Source: Burkholderiales bacterium
GTDB lineage: Bacteria > Pseudomonadota > Gammaproteobacteria > Burkholderiales > Casimicrobiaceae
Length of the DNA stretch: 57,725 nt
NCBI GenBank assembly: GCA_905339295.1
Contig: CAJPFI010000038.1
Span: 1-57,725, forward strand
Direction: 5' to 3'
Positions 29,950 to 38,289 of this stretch are shown here, piece by piece. Every line of letters begins with the position of its first letter. The stretch's first letter is position 1. The notes under the pieces are model-generated. The model searched no databases. It was not told the origin of the DNA and saw only the letters and a program-made list of their open reading frames with translations. Both the position numbers and the translations under genes were made by a program.

Positions 29950-29974
29950 GGTTATATCATAACCATTCGGTTAT
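29950..29974. promoter_or_regulatory. three-half-site operator between lysR and a divergent gene
   Basis: GGTTAT (29950-29955), ATAACC (29959-29964) and GGTTAT (29969-29974) form two overlapping inverted repeats with centres about 10 bases apart, one helical turn. The site begins 10 bases upstream of the lysR start. This is the usual layout of a LysR autoregulatory site in a divergent promoter region. An AT-rich stretch follows toward the divergent gene. Confidence 0.65.
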
Positions 29975-30066
29975 GTAATTGAGAGGAACTTTAAACTATA
30001 CATTATGCATAGGTCCGCCTATCGTCACGGCTATTGGAAGGCCCGACCACCGAACCGGAGGCGACG

Positions 30067-30360
30067 ATGATTCCCGATACCACGGCTCACCCCAGGCGCG
30101 AACGAATCGCCACCGAGGCGGAACGCGAACTCGACGCGTACAACGCCGCCTTCGACGAACTGGAGCTCGACTGGCACTGGAGCCGCGCCACTCTCGATGA
30201 ACTGGCGTCGATCAGCGGCGAACAGGAGCGTATCACCGCCTATCTTCGCGCTCATCGCCCGCATTTGCTCAAGGTTCACGATGCGGCGGCGATCGCGAGC
30301 GAGATCCTGGAAGTCAAGGAGCGCATGCGGGCACGGACCGCGAGCCAGGGGAACGGCTGA
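30067..30360 (+). CDS. small conserved hypothetical protein
   Basis: A 97-residue cytoplasmic, mostly helical protein with no motif I can assign. The core reads IATEAERELDAYNAAFDELELDWHW and later YLRAHRPHLLKVHDAAAIA. Similar short proteins occur in betaproteobacteria, without known function to my knowledge. The ATG at 30067 is preceded by GGAGG at 30057-30061; an in-frame start 11 codons upstream is less well placed. It is divergent from lysR and shares its operator region, so the LysR protein may control it. Confidence 0.7.
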   Translation: MIPDTTAHPRRERIATEAERELDAYNAAFDELELDWHWSRATLDELASISGEQERITAYLRAHRPHLLKVHDAAAIASEILEVKERMRARTASQGNG

Positions 30361-30529
30361 CCCGCGGCCCCACGCGCCTCGGGCGAGGGCCCCGACTCCT
30401 CCGGGAGCGCGACCCGCAAGTCGCGGTGCGACGCCGGCCATCGTGCCGGTTTCCGGACGGGAGATGCGCGGCGCACGGATCGCGCCCGGAGGGGCGAGGC
30501 GCGAGGCACTCGTTCCGCCGTTCGGTTTT

Positions 30530-30544
30530 GGTATATAAGATACC
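30530..30544 (+). promoter_or_regulatory. candidate autoregulatory operator of the GntR gene
   Basis: The imperfect palindrome GGTATATAAGATACC (GGTAT...ATACC arms) overlaps a likely -10 box (TATAAG) about 90 bases upstream of the GntR-family start. The same pattern recurs in the oxc promoter. FadR/VanR-type GntR regulators bind short AT-rich palindromes of this kind and often repress their own gene. A second small palindrome, GGGTACC, follows directly. Confidence 0.6.
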
Positions 30545-30632
30545 GGGTACCGGGGATGGGCTCGGCGCCTCCGGCGCCATCCAGGACGGGCGCGCGAAGC
30601 GCCCTGCGACCCCGAAGGAACCCGAGCGATCC

Positions 30633-31343
30633 ATGTCCACCGGCACGGCCGCCGCCGCGAAGATCCCGCTGGCCCTCCAGCCGATCAACGCGAATGCGAG
30701 CCTGCGCGACCAGGCCTACGCCGCGCTCAAGCAGGCGATCGTCGAGGCCGACATCTACTCGCACTCGGGCGAGGTGCGCCTCGACGAGCGCCAGCTGTCG
30801 CTCTCGCTCGGCGTGTCGCGCACGCCGATCCGCGAGGCGATGACGCTGCTCGAGCAGGAAGGGCTGCTGCGCACGGTTCCGCGCCGCGGCATCTTCATCG
30901 TGCGCAAGACCAGGCGCCAGATCGTCGAGATGATCGAGATGTGGGCGGCCATCGAGAGCATGGCTGCGCGACTCGCGACGGCGAACGCGTCCGACGAGGA
31001 CATCGCCGGCCTGCGCAAGATGTTCGACGAGTTCCGCAACGCGGCGCCGGCCGAGCACATCAGCGAGTACTCGGACGCCAACATCGCGTTCCACCAGGCG
31101 ATCATCGCGCTGTCCGGGTCGCAACTGATGGGGCAGATGCTCGAGAACCTGTTCATCCACGTCCGGGCGATCCGGCGGATGACGATCTCGCAGGCCGACC
31201 GCGCATCGCGCTCGATCGTCGACCACATGCGCATCATCGAGGCGCTCGAGACGCGCGATACCGAGCTCGCCGAGCGCCTCGTGCGCCAGCACTCGCTCGA
31301 CCTCGCGGCCTACGTCGAGAAGCACTGCGACTTCCTGGCGTAG
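30633..31343 (+). CDS. GntR/FadR-family (FCD) transcriptional regulator
   Basis: A 236-residue regulator with an N-terminal winged helix (about residues 20-85; LDERQLSLSLGVSRTPIREAMTLLEQEGLL and RRGIFIVRKT) and an all-helical FCD effector domain (about 95-230) with the expected metal/ligand histidines (NIAFHQAII, VDHMRIIEAL, RQHSLDLAAY). FCD regulators sense small organic acids. Its promoter contains a palindrome that recurs in the oxc promoter, so it is a candidate repressor of the oxalate operon as well as of itself. The ATG at 30633 follows AAGGAA at a loose distance. The frame is open upstream without similarity. Confidence 0.9.
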   Translation: MSTGTAAAAKIPLALQPINANASLRDQAYAALKQAIVEADIYSHSGEVRLDERQLSLSLGVSRTPIREAMTLLEQEGLLRTVPRRGIFIVRKTRRQIVEMIEMWAAIESMAARLATANASDEDIAGLRKMFDEFRNAAPAEHISEYSDANIAFHQAIIALSGSQLMGQMLENLFIHVRAIRRMTISQADRASRSIVDHMRIIEALETRDTELAERLVRQHSLDLAAYVEKHCDFLA

Positions 31344-31417
31344 CGGCAACGCAGCGTCGGCGAGGCGCCCCGGCGCTTGCATCGGGTATCGACGACGCGC
31401 GCTTGTGATCGCCGTCG
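31344..31417 (+). other. short gap after the GntR gene
   Basis: About 75 bases with no gene; they lead directly into the repeat array that fills the rest of the 620-bp gap before the next gene. I see no terminator with a T-run. Confidence 0.4.
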
Positions 31418-31960
31418 GTCGGGCTGAAGCCCGACCCACAGGGCGGAGGCGTCGGGCAGAAGTGCGACCCGCAGGGCGGATGGGCGACGCTTCGCATCCC
31501 GGCTGACATTCGAGGAGGACTCCGGCGTTGCCGTGGGTCGGGCTTCAGCCCGACAGCGCGCGCACAGAAGTCCGGCTGAAGCGCGACCCGAAGTGCGGAG
31601 GCGTCGGTCTGAAGCCCGACCCACTGTGAGGAGGCCGGACTGAAGCGCGACCCGCAGTGCGGAGGCGCAGCGCCTCGCATCGCGGCTGACATTCGAGGAG
31701 GACTCCGGCGTTGCCGTGGGTCGGGCTTCAGCCCGACAGCGCACGCACAGAAGTCCGGCTGAAGCGCGACCCGAAGTGCGGAGACGTCGGGCTGAAGCGC
31801 GACCCACAGGGGGAGGCGTCGGGCTGAAGCCCGATCCACTGTGAGGAGGCTGGACTGAAGCGCGATCCACAGGGCGGAGGCGTCGGGCTGAAGCCCGACC
31901 CACAGGGGGGAGGCGTCGGGCTGAAGCCCGACCCACAGGGCAAAGGTGCCGGGCGGAAGC
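31418..31960. repeat. REP-like palindromic repeat array B
   Basis: At least ten copies of the GTCGGGCTGAAGCCCGAC palindrome or its decayed versions (for example with GAAGCGCGACC on one arm) follow each other over 540 bases in both orientations, separated by short spacers such as AGGGCGGAGGC. A 100-bp block at 31501-31600 is repeated at 31684-31783 with a single difference. The array ends just before the stop codon of the quinone oxidoreductase gene. Short open frames through the array encode repetitive VGRASARR-type peptides and are not genes. The unit spacing is irregular, unlike CRISPR. Confidence 0.88.
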
Positions 31961-31967
31961 CCGAGGG

Positions 31968-32972
31968 CTACGCGCCGACGTCGAGCATGATCTTGCCGAT
32001 GTGCCGCGACGACTCCATCAGCGCGTGCGCCGCGGCCGCGTCGGCAAGGGGAAAGACGCGGTGGATCACCGGCTTGACCCTTCCCGACGCATAGAGCGGC
32101 CAGACGCGCTCGCGCAGCGCGGACGCGATGCCGACCTTCCGCTCGGCCGGGCTGGCGCGCATCGTCGAGCCGGTCACCGTGAGCCGCTTCAGCATGATCG
32201 GCATCCAGTCGACCTCGGCGCGGCTGCCGTGCAGGAACGCGATGATCACGAGCCGGCCCTCGAGCGCGAGGCAGCGCAGGTTCTTCGCGATGTAGTCGCC
32301 GCCGACCATGTCGAGCACCAGTTCGACGCCGCGCTTCCCGGTGATCGCCGGGACCTCGGCGGCGAAGTCCGCGGCCCGGTAGTTGATCGCGTGGTCCGCT
32401 CCGAGCCCGCGGCAGAACGCGGCCTTCTCGTCGCTGCCGACCGTCGTGATCACCGCCGCGCCGAACGCCTTCGCGTACTGGATCGCCGTGGTGCCGATGC
32501 CGCTCGTGCCGCCGTGGATCAGCGCCGTCTCGCCGGCGACGAGCCTCCCGCGCTCGAACACGTTGTGCCAGACGGTGAATGCGTTCTCCGGCAGGCTCGC
32601 CGCGTCGAGCGGAGACAGGCCGTCCGGCGGGGGCAGGCAGTGGCCCGCGGGCGCGACGCAATACTCGGCATAGCCGCCGCCGGGCGTGAGCGCGCAGACC
32701 TCGTCGCCGACGCGCCACGCCGTGACGTTCGCCCCGATGGCGGCGACCGTGCCGGCGACCTCGAGCCCGATGATCGGCGATGCTCCCGGCGGAGGCGGGT
32801 AGCCCCCCGAGCGCTGGATGCAGTCCGGGCGGTTGACGCCGGCGTAGCGGACCCGGATCAGCACATCGGACGGGCCCGGTTGCGGGACCGGGCCTTCGGC
32901 AATTGCGAGCACGTCCGGCGGGCCGGGTTCGCGGATGTCGATGTAGCGCATCGCCGCGGGAAGCGTCGTCAT
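31968..32972 (-). CDS. NADPH:quinone oxidoreductase (zinc-less MDR family)
   Basis: A 334-residue medium-chain dehydrogenase/reductase without the zinc ligands, of the quinone oxidoreductase / PIG3 (TP53I3) type. It shows the N-terminal GroES-like domain (VRYAGVNRPDCIQRSGGYPPPPG, GLEVAGTV) and the Rossmann domain with HGGTSGIGTTAIQYAKAFGA near residue 145. It would reduce quinones or enoyl compounds with NADPH in the cytoplasm. The ATG at 32972 (MTTLPAAMRYIDI) fits the family better than the in-frame start 18 codons upstream. The stop codon abuts the repeat array, which may act as its 3' boundary. Confidence 0.9.
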   Translation of the reverse strand: MTTLPAAMRYIDIREPGPPDVLAIAEGPVPQPGPSDVLIRVRYAGVNRPDCIQRSGGYPPPPGASPIIGLEVAGTVAAIGANVTAWRVGDEVCALTPGGGYAEYCVAPAGHCLPPPDGLSPLDAASLPENAFTVWHNVFERGRLVAGETALIHGGTSGIGTTAIQYAKAFGAAVITTVGSDEKAAFCRGLGADHAINYRAADFAAEVPAITGKRGVELVLDMVGGDYIAKNLRCLALEGRLVIIAFLHGSRAEVDWMPIMLKRLTVTGSTMRASPAERKVGIASALRERVWPLYASGRVKPVIHRVFPLADAAAAHALMESSRHIGKIMLDVGA

Positions 32973-33179
32973 GGCGGAATTATGCGCGATGCCGGAGCGG
33001 CGGGCGTGCTGCGCTTCTCGATGCACTTGCAGTCGTCGGCGAGGACGGCTCCGACCGGCGCCGCGCGGCGATGCCGGGCAACGCGGAAACCGTCGTCGCG
33101 CGGCCGTGTCGGGATGTGCGCCGTCATGGGCGACGCACGGTCCGGGTGACGGGAGCGCGGCACCACGCCCCGCATGGCA

Positions 33180-34679
33180 CTAGCCTGACGGGCTCCCAAA
33201 CTTCGCGCGCAACTCCGCCTTGATCACCTTGCCCATCGCGTTGCGCGGCAGGTCGACGACGAAGAGCACGCGCTTCGGCACCTTGAAGCCCGCGATCTCG
33301 CCCTTGAGCGCGCCGATGACGCCGCTCTCGGTCAGCGCGTGCCCGGGCTTCGCGACGACGACCGCGGTGACCGCCTCGCCGAAGTCGGCGTGCGGCACGC
33401 CGATGACCGCGCTCTCGGCGACGCCTTCCATGGCGTCGATGCGCTCCTCGATCTCCTTCGGATAGACGTTGAGGCCCCCGGTGATGATCAGGTCCTTCGC
33501 GCGGCCGACGATCCGGAGGTAGCCCTCGCGCGTCCACTCGCCCATGTCCCCCGTCCGGAACCAGCCGTCGGCGGTGAACTCCTCGCGCGTCCTGTCCGGC
33601 AGGTTCCAGTAGCCCTTCAGTACGTTGGGCCCCTTGACCTGGATCGCGCCGATCGTGCCGGGCACGCACGGCGAGCCGTCGTCGCCGACGATGCGCACCG
33701 AGACGCCCGGCAGCGGGGGCCCGACCGTGCCGCCGAGGCGCGGGCCGTCGAGCGGGTTCGACGTGATCATGCCCGTCTCGGTCATGCCGTAGCGTTCGAG
33801 GATGCGCTGGCCGGCGCGTTCCTCGAACTCGCGGAACGTCTCGGGCAGGAGCGGCGCGGAACCGGAGACGAACAGGCGCACGCCCTGCGCATGCTCGCGC
33901 CCGAACGAAGGCTCCGCGAGCAGGCGCGTGTAGAACGTCGGCACGCCCATCATGACGCTCGCCTTCGGCAGGAGCGCCATCACCTCGTGCGCGTCGAACT
34001 TCGGCAGCCACAGCATGCGGCTGCCCGACAGGAGCACGCAGTGGATCGCGACGAACAGGCCGTGCACGTGGAACACGGGGAGCGCGTGCAGCAGCACGTC
34101 GCCGCGCGTGAATCCCCACGCCTCGACGAGAGCGAGCGCGTTCGACGCGAGGTTGCGATGCGTCAGCATCGCACCCTTCGAACGGCCGGTCGTGCCCGAC
34201 GTGTAGAGGATCGCGGCGAGATCGTCGGGCGCCCGCGCCACCGTGTCGAACCGCTCGGGCTTTCCGTCCGCGCGGTCGATGAGTTCGCCGCCGCCCGCGT
34301 CGAGCGTGAGCACGGTCGCGTCGCGCGCGGTCGCCGCGACGACGCCCAGTCGCTCGCTCCCGCAGACGATCACGCGCGGACGCGCGTCGCCGAAGAAGTA
34401 GTCGAGCTCCGCGCGCTGGTAGCCGGTGTTGAGCGGCAGGTAGACGAGCCCCGCGCGGAGCACCGCGAGGTAGAGCGGCAGCACTGTCCAGTGCTTCTCG
34501 GCCTGCACCGCGATGCGGTCGCCCGGCCGGCATCCGGCGTCGACCAGCACGTGCGCGATGCGTGCGGAGAGCGCGGCCAGCTCGCCGTAGGTGACGACCG
34601 GACCCCCGGGGACGACGAGACAGGGCGCAGCCGCGTCCGCGACGTGCTGCTCGAACAGCGTGCAGAGATTGGCGTCCAT
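33180..34679 (-). CDS. matB: malonyl-CoA synthetase (MatB-like AMP-forming ligase)
   Basis: A 499-residue member of the ANL superfamily, closest in pattern to MatB, which makes malonyl-CoA from malonate, ATP and CoA through an acyl-AMP. It has the AMP-binding P-loop LYTSGTTGRSKGA near residue 165, the ERYGMTETGM motif near residue 295, the GYWNLPDRT and GWFRTGDMGEW segments, and the C-terminal catalytic lysine in RNAMGKVIK. MatB-like enzymes can also use methylmalonate. It is divergent from the malonate decarboxylase fusion gene, with a 119-base shared promoter region, which supports a malonate substrate. Confidence 0.85.
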   Translation of the reverse strand: MDANLCTLFEQHVADAAAPCLVVPGGPVVTYGELAALSARIAHVLVDAGCRPGDRIAVQAEKHWTVLPLYLAVLRAGLVYLPLNTGYQRAELDYFFGDARPRVIVCGSERLGVVAATARDATVLTLDAGGGELIDRADGKPERFDTVARAPDDLAAILYTSGTTGRSKGAMLTHRNLASNALALVEAWGFTRGDVLLHALPVFHVHGLFVAIHCVLLSGSRMLWLPKFDAHEVMALLPKASVMMGVPTFYTRLLAEPSFGREHAQGVRLFVSGSAPLLPETFREFEERAGQRILERYGMTETGMITSNPLDGPRLGGTVGPPLPGVSVRIVGDDGSPCVPGTIGAIQVKGPNVLKGYWNLPDRTREEFTADGWFRTGDMGEWTREGYLRIVGRAKDLIITGGLNVYPKEIEERIDAMEGVAESAVIGVPHADFGEAVTAVVVAKPGHALTESGVIGALKGEIAGFKVPKRVLFVVDLPRNAMGKVIKAELRAKFGSPSG

Positions 34680-34798
34680 GTCGGTGGCGGACGGGAGGGG
34701 GGCGTGCGTGTAATCTTGCGGGGCGTTCGGCCGGCCTCCGCTGCGCGAGGCGCGGCCCGGACGAACGGCGACCCCAGACTATACGACAGCGCGCGACC

Positions 34799-36064
34799 AT
34801 GACGGCCGTCCCGATCGCACGTCTCGATCCGCGCGCGCGCCTCGACGCGCTCGCGGATCCGGGCTCGCTCGCGTTCGACGCCCCCGCGGGCGCGAGCCCC
34901 GACCTCGCCCGGTTCGGCATCGACGCGCGCGAGGACGACGGCATCGTGACCGGCTCCGCGACGATCGGCGGGCGGCGGGTGCTCGTCGCCGCGCAGGACG
35001 AGCGGTTCCTGCGCGGCGCCGTCGGCGCGATTCACGGGCGTGCACTCGCCGCGACGATGGTGCGCGCGCAGGACGAGCGGCCCGACGCCGTCGTTCTCGC
35101 GATGGCATCGGGCGGCGTGCGCCTGCACGAGGCGAACGCGGCCGAGCTCGCGCTTGCGCGAGCACTGCGGGCGCTGGTCGATGCGCGCGCCGGAGGCGTG
35201 CCGGTCCTGGCGATCGGCGCCGGCGACCTGTTCGGCGGCGCGGCGGTGTTCGCGGGCGCGTGCGATCGGCTCGCGCTGTTGCCGCACGTGCGTTTCGGGC
35301 TGTCCGGGCCGGCGGTGATCGAGGCGGCGCGCGGCCGCGGCGAGATCGCGGCCGACGACGCGCGCGCCGTGGCCGACGTGTTCGGCGCGCCTGCGCGCGC
35401 ACGCACGGGTGTCGCGGACCTGCTCGACGACGATGCGGGGGCGCTGCGCGCATGGGTCGACGTCGCGTTGCGCAGCGCCGTGCCGTTCGAGCCACGGGTG
35501 CGCGAAATGCACGCGCGACTCGCCGCGCGCGTCGGCTTCACGGGCGAGGGCCCGCCGTGGGTCGCGATCGACGGCGGCTCGGCCACCGTCCGCGCGGCCG
35601 GGACGACTTTCGGTCCGCAGGACGTGATCGCCATCGACGCGGAGCTGCTCGCGTGCCTCGACGCGGGCGGGTTCGAGGCGCTGACGATCCTCGAGGACTC
35701 GCTCGGCCACGAGCCGACGCGCGCGGCCGAGATCGCCGGCCTGTCGCAGCTGCTCGCGCATCACGCGTGCGTCCTCGGGCTCCTGCGCTCGCGCGGCATC
35801 CGGATCGAGGCGCGGCTCGTCGGCACCGGCCACAGCGCGGCGTTCTTCGCGAATGCGCTGCAGGCCGATTGCGTGTCGGCGTTGCCCGATTCGCGCGTCG
35901 TCGCCATGGATGTGCCGGGGATGGCCCGCGTGCTGCGTCTCGACCCCGAGCGGCTCGCCGCACTGGTCGAGGACGACCCGCTCCTCGGCCATCCGGTGCG
36001 GCACTTCGCTGCGCTCGGAGGCGCGACGATCGTGGTGCCCGGCGGCAATCAGCCTGCGGACTGA
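34799..36064 (+). CDS. fused malonate decarboxylase beta-gamma subunit (MdcD-MdcE)
   Basis: A 421-residue carboxyltransferase-fold protein. Residues about 5-235 match the malonate decarboxylase beta subunit MdcD (DPRARLDALADPGS, ASGGVRLHEANAAELA, GLSGPAVIEAARG). Residues about 245-415 match the gamma subunit MdcE (EARLVGTGHSAAFFANALQA, SRVVAMDVPGMARVLRL). In the known enzyme these two subunits decarboxylate malonyl bound to the acyl carrier MdcC. None of mdcA, mdcB, mdcC, mdcG or mdcH is nearby, and the fusion is about 100 residues shorter than the two separate subunits combined. Divergent to matB, so malonyl-CoA may be the substrate; this is inference. Confidence 0.78.
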   Translation: MTAVPIARLDPRARLDALADPGSLAFDAPAGASPDLARFGIDAREDDGIVTGSATIGGRRVLVAAQDERFLRGAVGAIHGRALAATMVRAQDERPDAVVLAMASGGVRLHEANAAELALARALRALVDARAGGVPVLAIGAGDLFGGAAVFAGACDRLALLPHVRFGLSGPAVIEAARGRGEIAADDARAVADVFGAPARARTGVADLLDDDAGALRAWVDVALRSAVPFEPRVREMHARLAARVGFTGEGPPWVAIDGGSATVRAAGTTFGPQDVIAIDAELLACLDAGGFEALTILEDSLGHEPTRAAEIAGLSQLLAHHACVLGLLRSRGIRIEARLVGTGHSAAFFANALQADCVSALPDSRVVAMDVPGMARVLRLDPERLAALVEDDPLLGHPVRHFAALGGATIVVPGGNQPAD

Positions 36065-37224
36065 CGCGAACGCGCGGCGTCGAACACGCGCGCGATCGCC
36101 TCGGCGCGGTCGGCGAGGAGCGATGCCGCGTCGCGCACGCACTCGTCGAGCGTCGCCGGCCCCGCGGGGAGGGCGAAGCAGCCGTCGAACTTCGCATGGA
36201 GCGCGTGCAGCGACGCCGGGTCGATCGCGCCCGACACGAGCGTCACCGGCACGCGGCGCGCGCGCGCGCGATCGGCGACCACCGAGGGCGCCTTCGCGAG
36301 AAGCGTCTGCGTGTCGCTCCTGCCTTCACCGGTGATCGCCCAGTCGGCCTCGCCGAGCGCGGCGTCGAGCCCGATCAGGTCCGCGACGACGTCGGCACCC
36401 GTGCGCATCGTGGCGCCCGCGAGCATCAGCGCGTAGCCCAGCCCCCCCGCGGCACCCGCGCCCGGCCGCGCGGACGCCCGGCGGCCGATCGACTCCTCGA
36501 CGATCGCGGCAAAGCGCGCGATCGTCGCGTCGATCGCCTCGACGCGGTCCTTCGCGACGCCCTTCTGCGGTCCGAAGATCGCGGTCGCGCCGCGCGGGCC
36601 GGTGAGCGGGTTGTTCACGTCGGACATGATCGTGATCTCGCACCCGGCGAGACGCGCATCGAGCGGGCTCGCATCCGCGCGCGCGAGCTGCGAGAGTCCG
36701 TCCGGCGTGGGTGCGACGTCGTGCCCGCGCTCGTCGACGAGGCGCAGCCCGAGCGCGACCAGGAAGCCTGCGCCACCGTCGTTGGTGCTGGTGCCGCCCA
36801 GTCCCACCATGAAGCGACGCACGCCGCGGTCCATGAGCGCGCGCATCTGTCGGCCGAGGCCGGTCGTCGTGCGGGACGTCACCGGAACCGACATGCCGGC
36901 GGCGTCGGTGATCGCGACGACCTGCGCCGCCTCCAGCACCGCGGTCGGCGCGCCGCCGTGCTCGACGATGCCGTAGCGGGCCGACAGCGGCGCGCCGCCG
37001 GCGCCTTCGACCTCGAGCGCGCCTCGCGTCGAGTCCGCGCCCGACGCGCGCAGCACCGTGTCGAGCGTGCCTTCGCCGCCATCGGCCATCGGCCGGGCGA
37101 TCGTCACCGCCGTGGGCGCGCCGCGCGCCACGCCTTCCGCGATCGCGGCCGCCGCCCCGGGAGCGGTGAGCGATCCCTTGAACGAGTCGGGCGCGACGAC
37201 GACGCGAAGGGGGGCGGGGGTCAT
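36049..37224 (-). CDS. glxK: glycerate kinase (GlxK type)
   Basis: A 391-residue glycerate 2-kinase of family GK-I, phosphorylating D-glycerate with ATP. Family markers are VVVAPDSFKGSLTAPGAAAAIAEG at the N-terminus, RPMADGGEGTLDTV near residue 45, GLGGTSTNDGGAGFLVALG near residue 140, and GAAGGLGYAL and ITGEGRSDTQTL in the second half. The ATG at 37224 gives the canonical start. Its last 16 bases overlap, tail to tail, the 3' end of the mdcDE fusion. In oxalate users glycerate kinase ends the glycerate assimilation route from glyoxylate, so proximity to the oxalate locus may be meaningful; the other pathway genes are not in the window. Confidence 0.93.
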   Translation of the reverse strand: MTPAPLRVVVAPDSFKGSLTAPGAAAAIAEGVARGAPTAVTIARPMADGGEGTLDTVLRASGADSTRGALEVEGAGGAPLSARYGIVEHGGAPTAVLEAAQVVAITDAAGMSVPVTSRTTTGLGRQMRALMDRGVRRFMVGLGGTSTNDGGAGFLVALGLRLVDERGHDVAPTPDGLSQLARADASPLDARLAGCEITIMSDVNNPLTGPRGATAIFGPQKGVAKDRVEAIDATIARFAAIVEESIGRRASARPGAGAAGGLGYALMLAGATMRTGADVVADLIGLDAALGEADWAITGEGRSDTQTLLAKAPSVVADRARARRVPVTLVSGAIDPASLHALHAKFDGCFALPAGPATLDECVRDAASLLADRAEAIARVFDAARSRQSAG

Positions 37225-37259
37225 GTCGCGAGGAATTCGCCCGACGGCTCCGGCACGCG

Positions 37260-38252
37260 CTAGCCCCGGTGCGCCGCGCGCGCGAGCCGGTCGCGCACGG
37301 CCAGCCACGCGCCCTCCGCGGGCGGCGCCTCGATCAGGATCGCATCCGCGCCCGCGACGTCGAGCGCGCGCAGGTTCGCGTAAAGGTCGCGCGCGTAGCC
37401 CTCGGCGTCGGCGGGCGCGGCGATCCACGGGCCGTCGAACTGCGCGGGCTTCGCCACGCCGCACGCGAGCACCGCGACGACCTCGTCCCGCTCGACCAGG
37501 CGCTGGATCTCGGTCGGGAGCGCGCGCGGGTCGACCAGGAACGCGGCCGTTCGAGGCGCGTAGTGCGACGCATGCGTTCCCGACGCGCGCGGCGCACCGG
37601 CGGACGGCGCGTCCGGCGCGCGTCCCAGCACGCGCGCGAGCGCGTCGACGCCGATCCCGCCGGGCCGCAGCAGCACCGCCCGATCGCCGTCGTATGCAAC
37701 GATCGTGCTCTCGATCCCCACGTCGCAGGCGCCGCCGTCGAGGATCAGCGCGACGCGGCCGCCGAGGTCGTCTGCGACGTGCGCGGCCGTCGTCGGCGAC
37801 ACGTGGCCGTAGCGATTCGCCGACGGCGCGGCGATGCCCTGACCCCCGCGTCGCGCGAACGCGGCGAGCAGCGCCTGCGCGACCGGGTGCGACGGGACGC
37901 GCACGCCGACCGTATCCTGGCCGCCGGTCACGGCGTCGCTGGCGAGCGTCGAGCGCGGCAGGATCAGCGTGAGCGGCCCGGGCCAGAAGGCGCGCGCGAG
38001 CGCGCGCGCGCCGTCCGGGACGTCGCGCGTCCACGCGTCGAGGTGCGTCGCGTCGGGCAGGTGGACGATCAGCGGATGGTCGGGCGGGCGTCCCTTGGCC
38101 TCGAAGATCGCTCGCACCGCCCGCGGATTCGCTGCGTCGGCACCCAGCCCGTAGACCGTCTCGGTGGGGAAGGCGACCAGCTCGCCGGCGGCGAGCGCGT
38201 CCGCGGCGCGATCGATCGCGCCGGATTGCGCTGGAACCACGTGTGCGTTCAT
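37260..38252 (-). CDS. L-threonylcarbamoyladenylate synthase (Sua5/YrdC/YciO)
   Basis: A 330-residue protein that makes threonylcarbamoyl-AMP for the t6A37 modification of tRNA. The N-terminal YrdC domain (about residues 10-200) shows LVAFPTETVYGLGADAANPRAV, KGRPPDHPLIVH, FWPGPLTLIL and APSANRYGHVSPT; the C-terminal Sua5 domain (about 225-325) starts after the linker GTHASHYAPRTA. The length and the C-terminal domain make it Sua5-like rather than the short YrdC (TsaC). It precedes glxK by 35 bases and is divergent to metK. Confidence 0.93.
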   Translation of the reverse strand: MNAHVVPAQSGAIDRAADALAAGELVAFPTETVYGLGADAANPRAVRAIFEAKGRPPDHPLIVHLPDATHLDAWTRDVPDGARALARAFWPGPLTLILPRSTLASDAVTGGQDTVGVRVPSHPVAQALLAAFARRGGQGIAAPSANRYGHVSPTTAAHVADDLGGRVALILDGGACDVGIESTIVAYDGDRAVLLRPGGIGVDALARVLGRAPDAPSAGAPRASGTHASHYAPRTAAFLVDPRALPTEIQRLVERDEVVAVLACGVAKPAQFDGPWIAAPADAEGYARDLYANLRALDVAGADAILIEAPPAEGAWLAVRDRLARAAHRG

Positions 38253-38289
38253 GCGCTCTGGGCTGCGGAGACGGCCGGCCGCGCGCCTT

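Noticed and set aside
31418-31960. Possible CRISPR array
   Set aside because: Repeats are short palindromes in both orientations with irregular spacing and duplicated spacers, and no cas genes are present.
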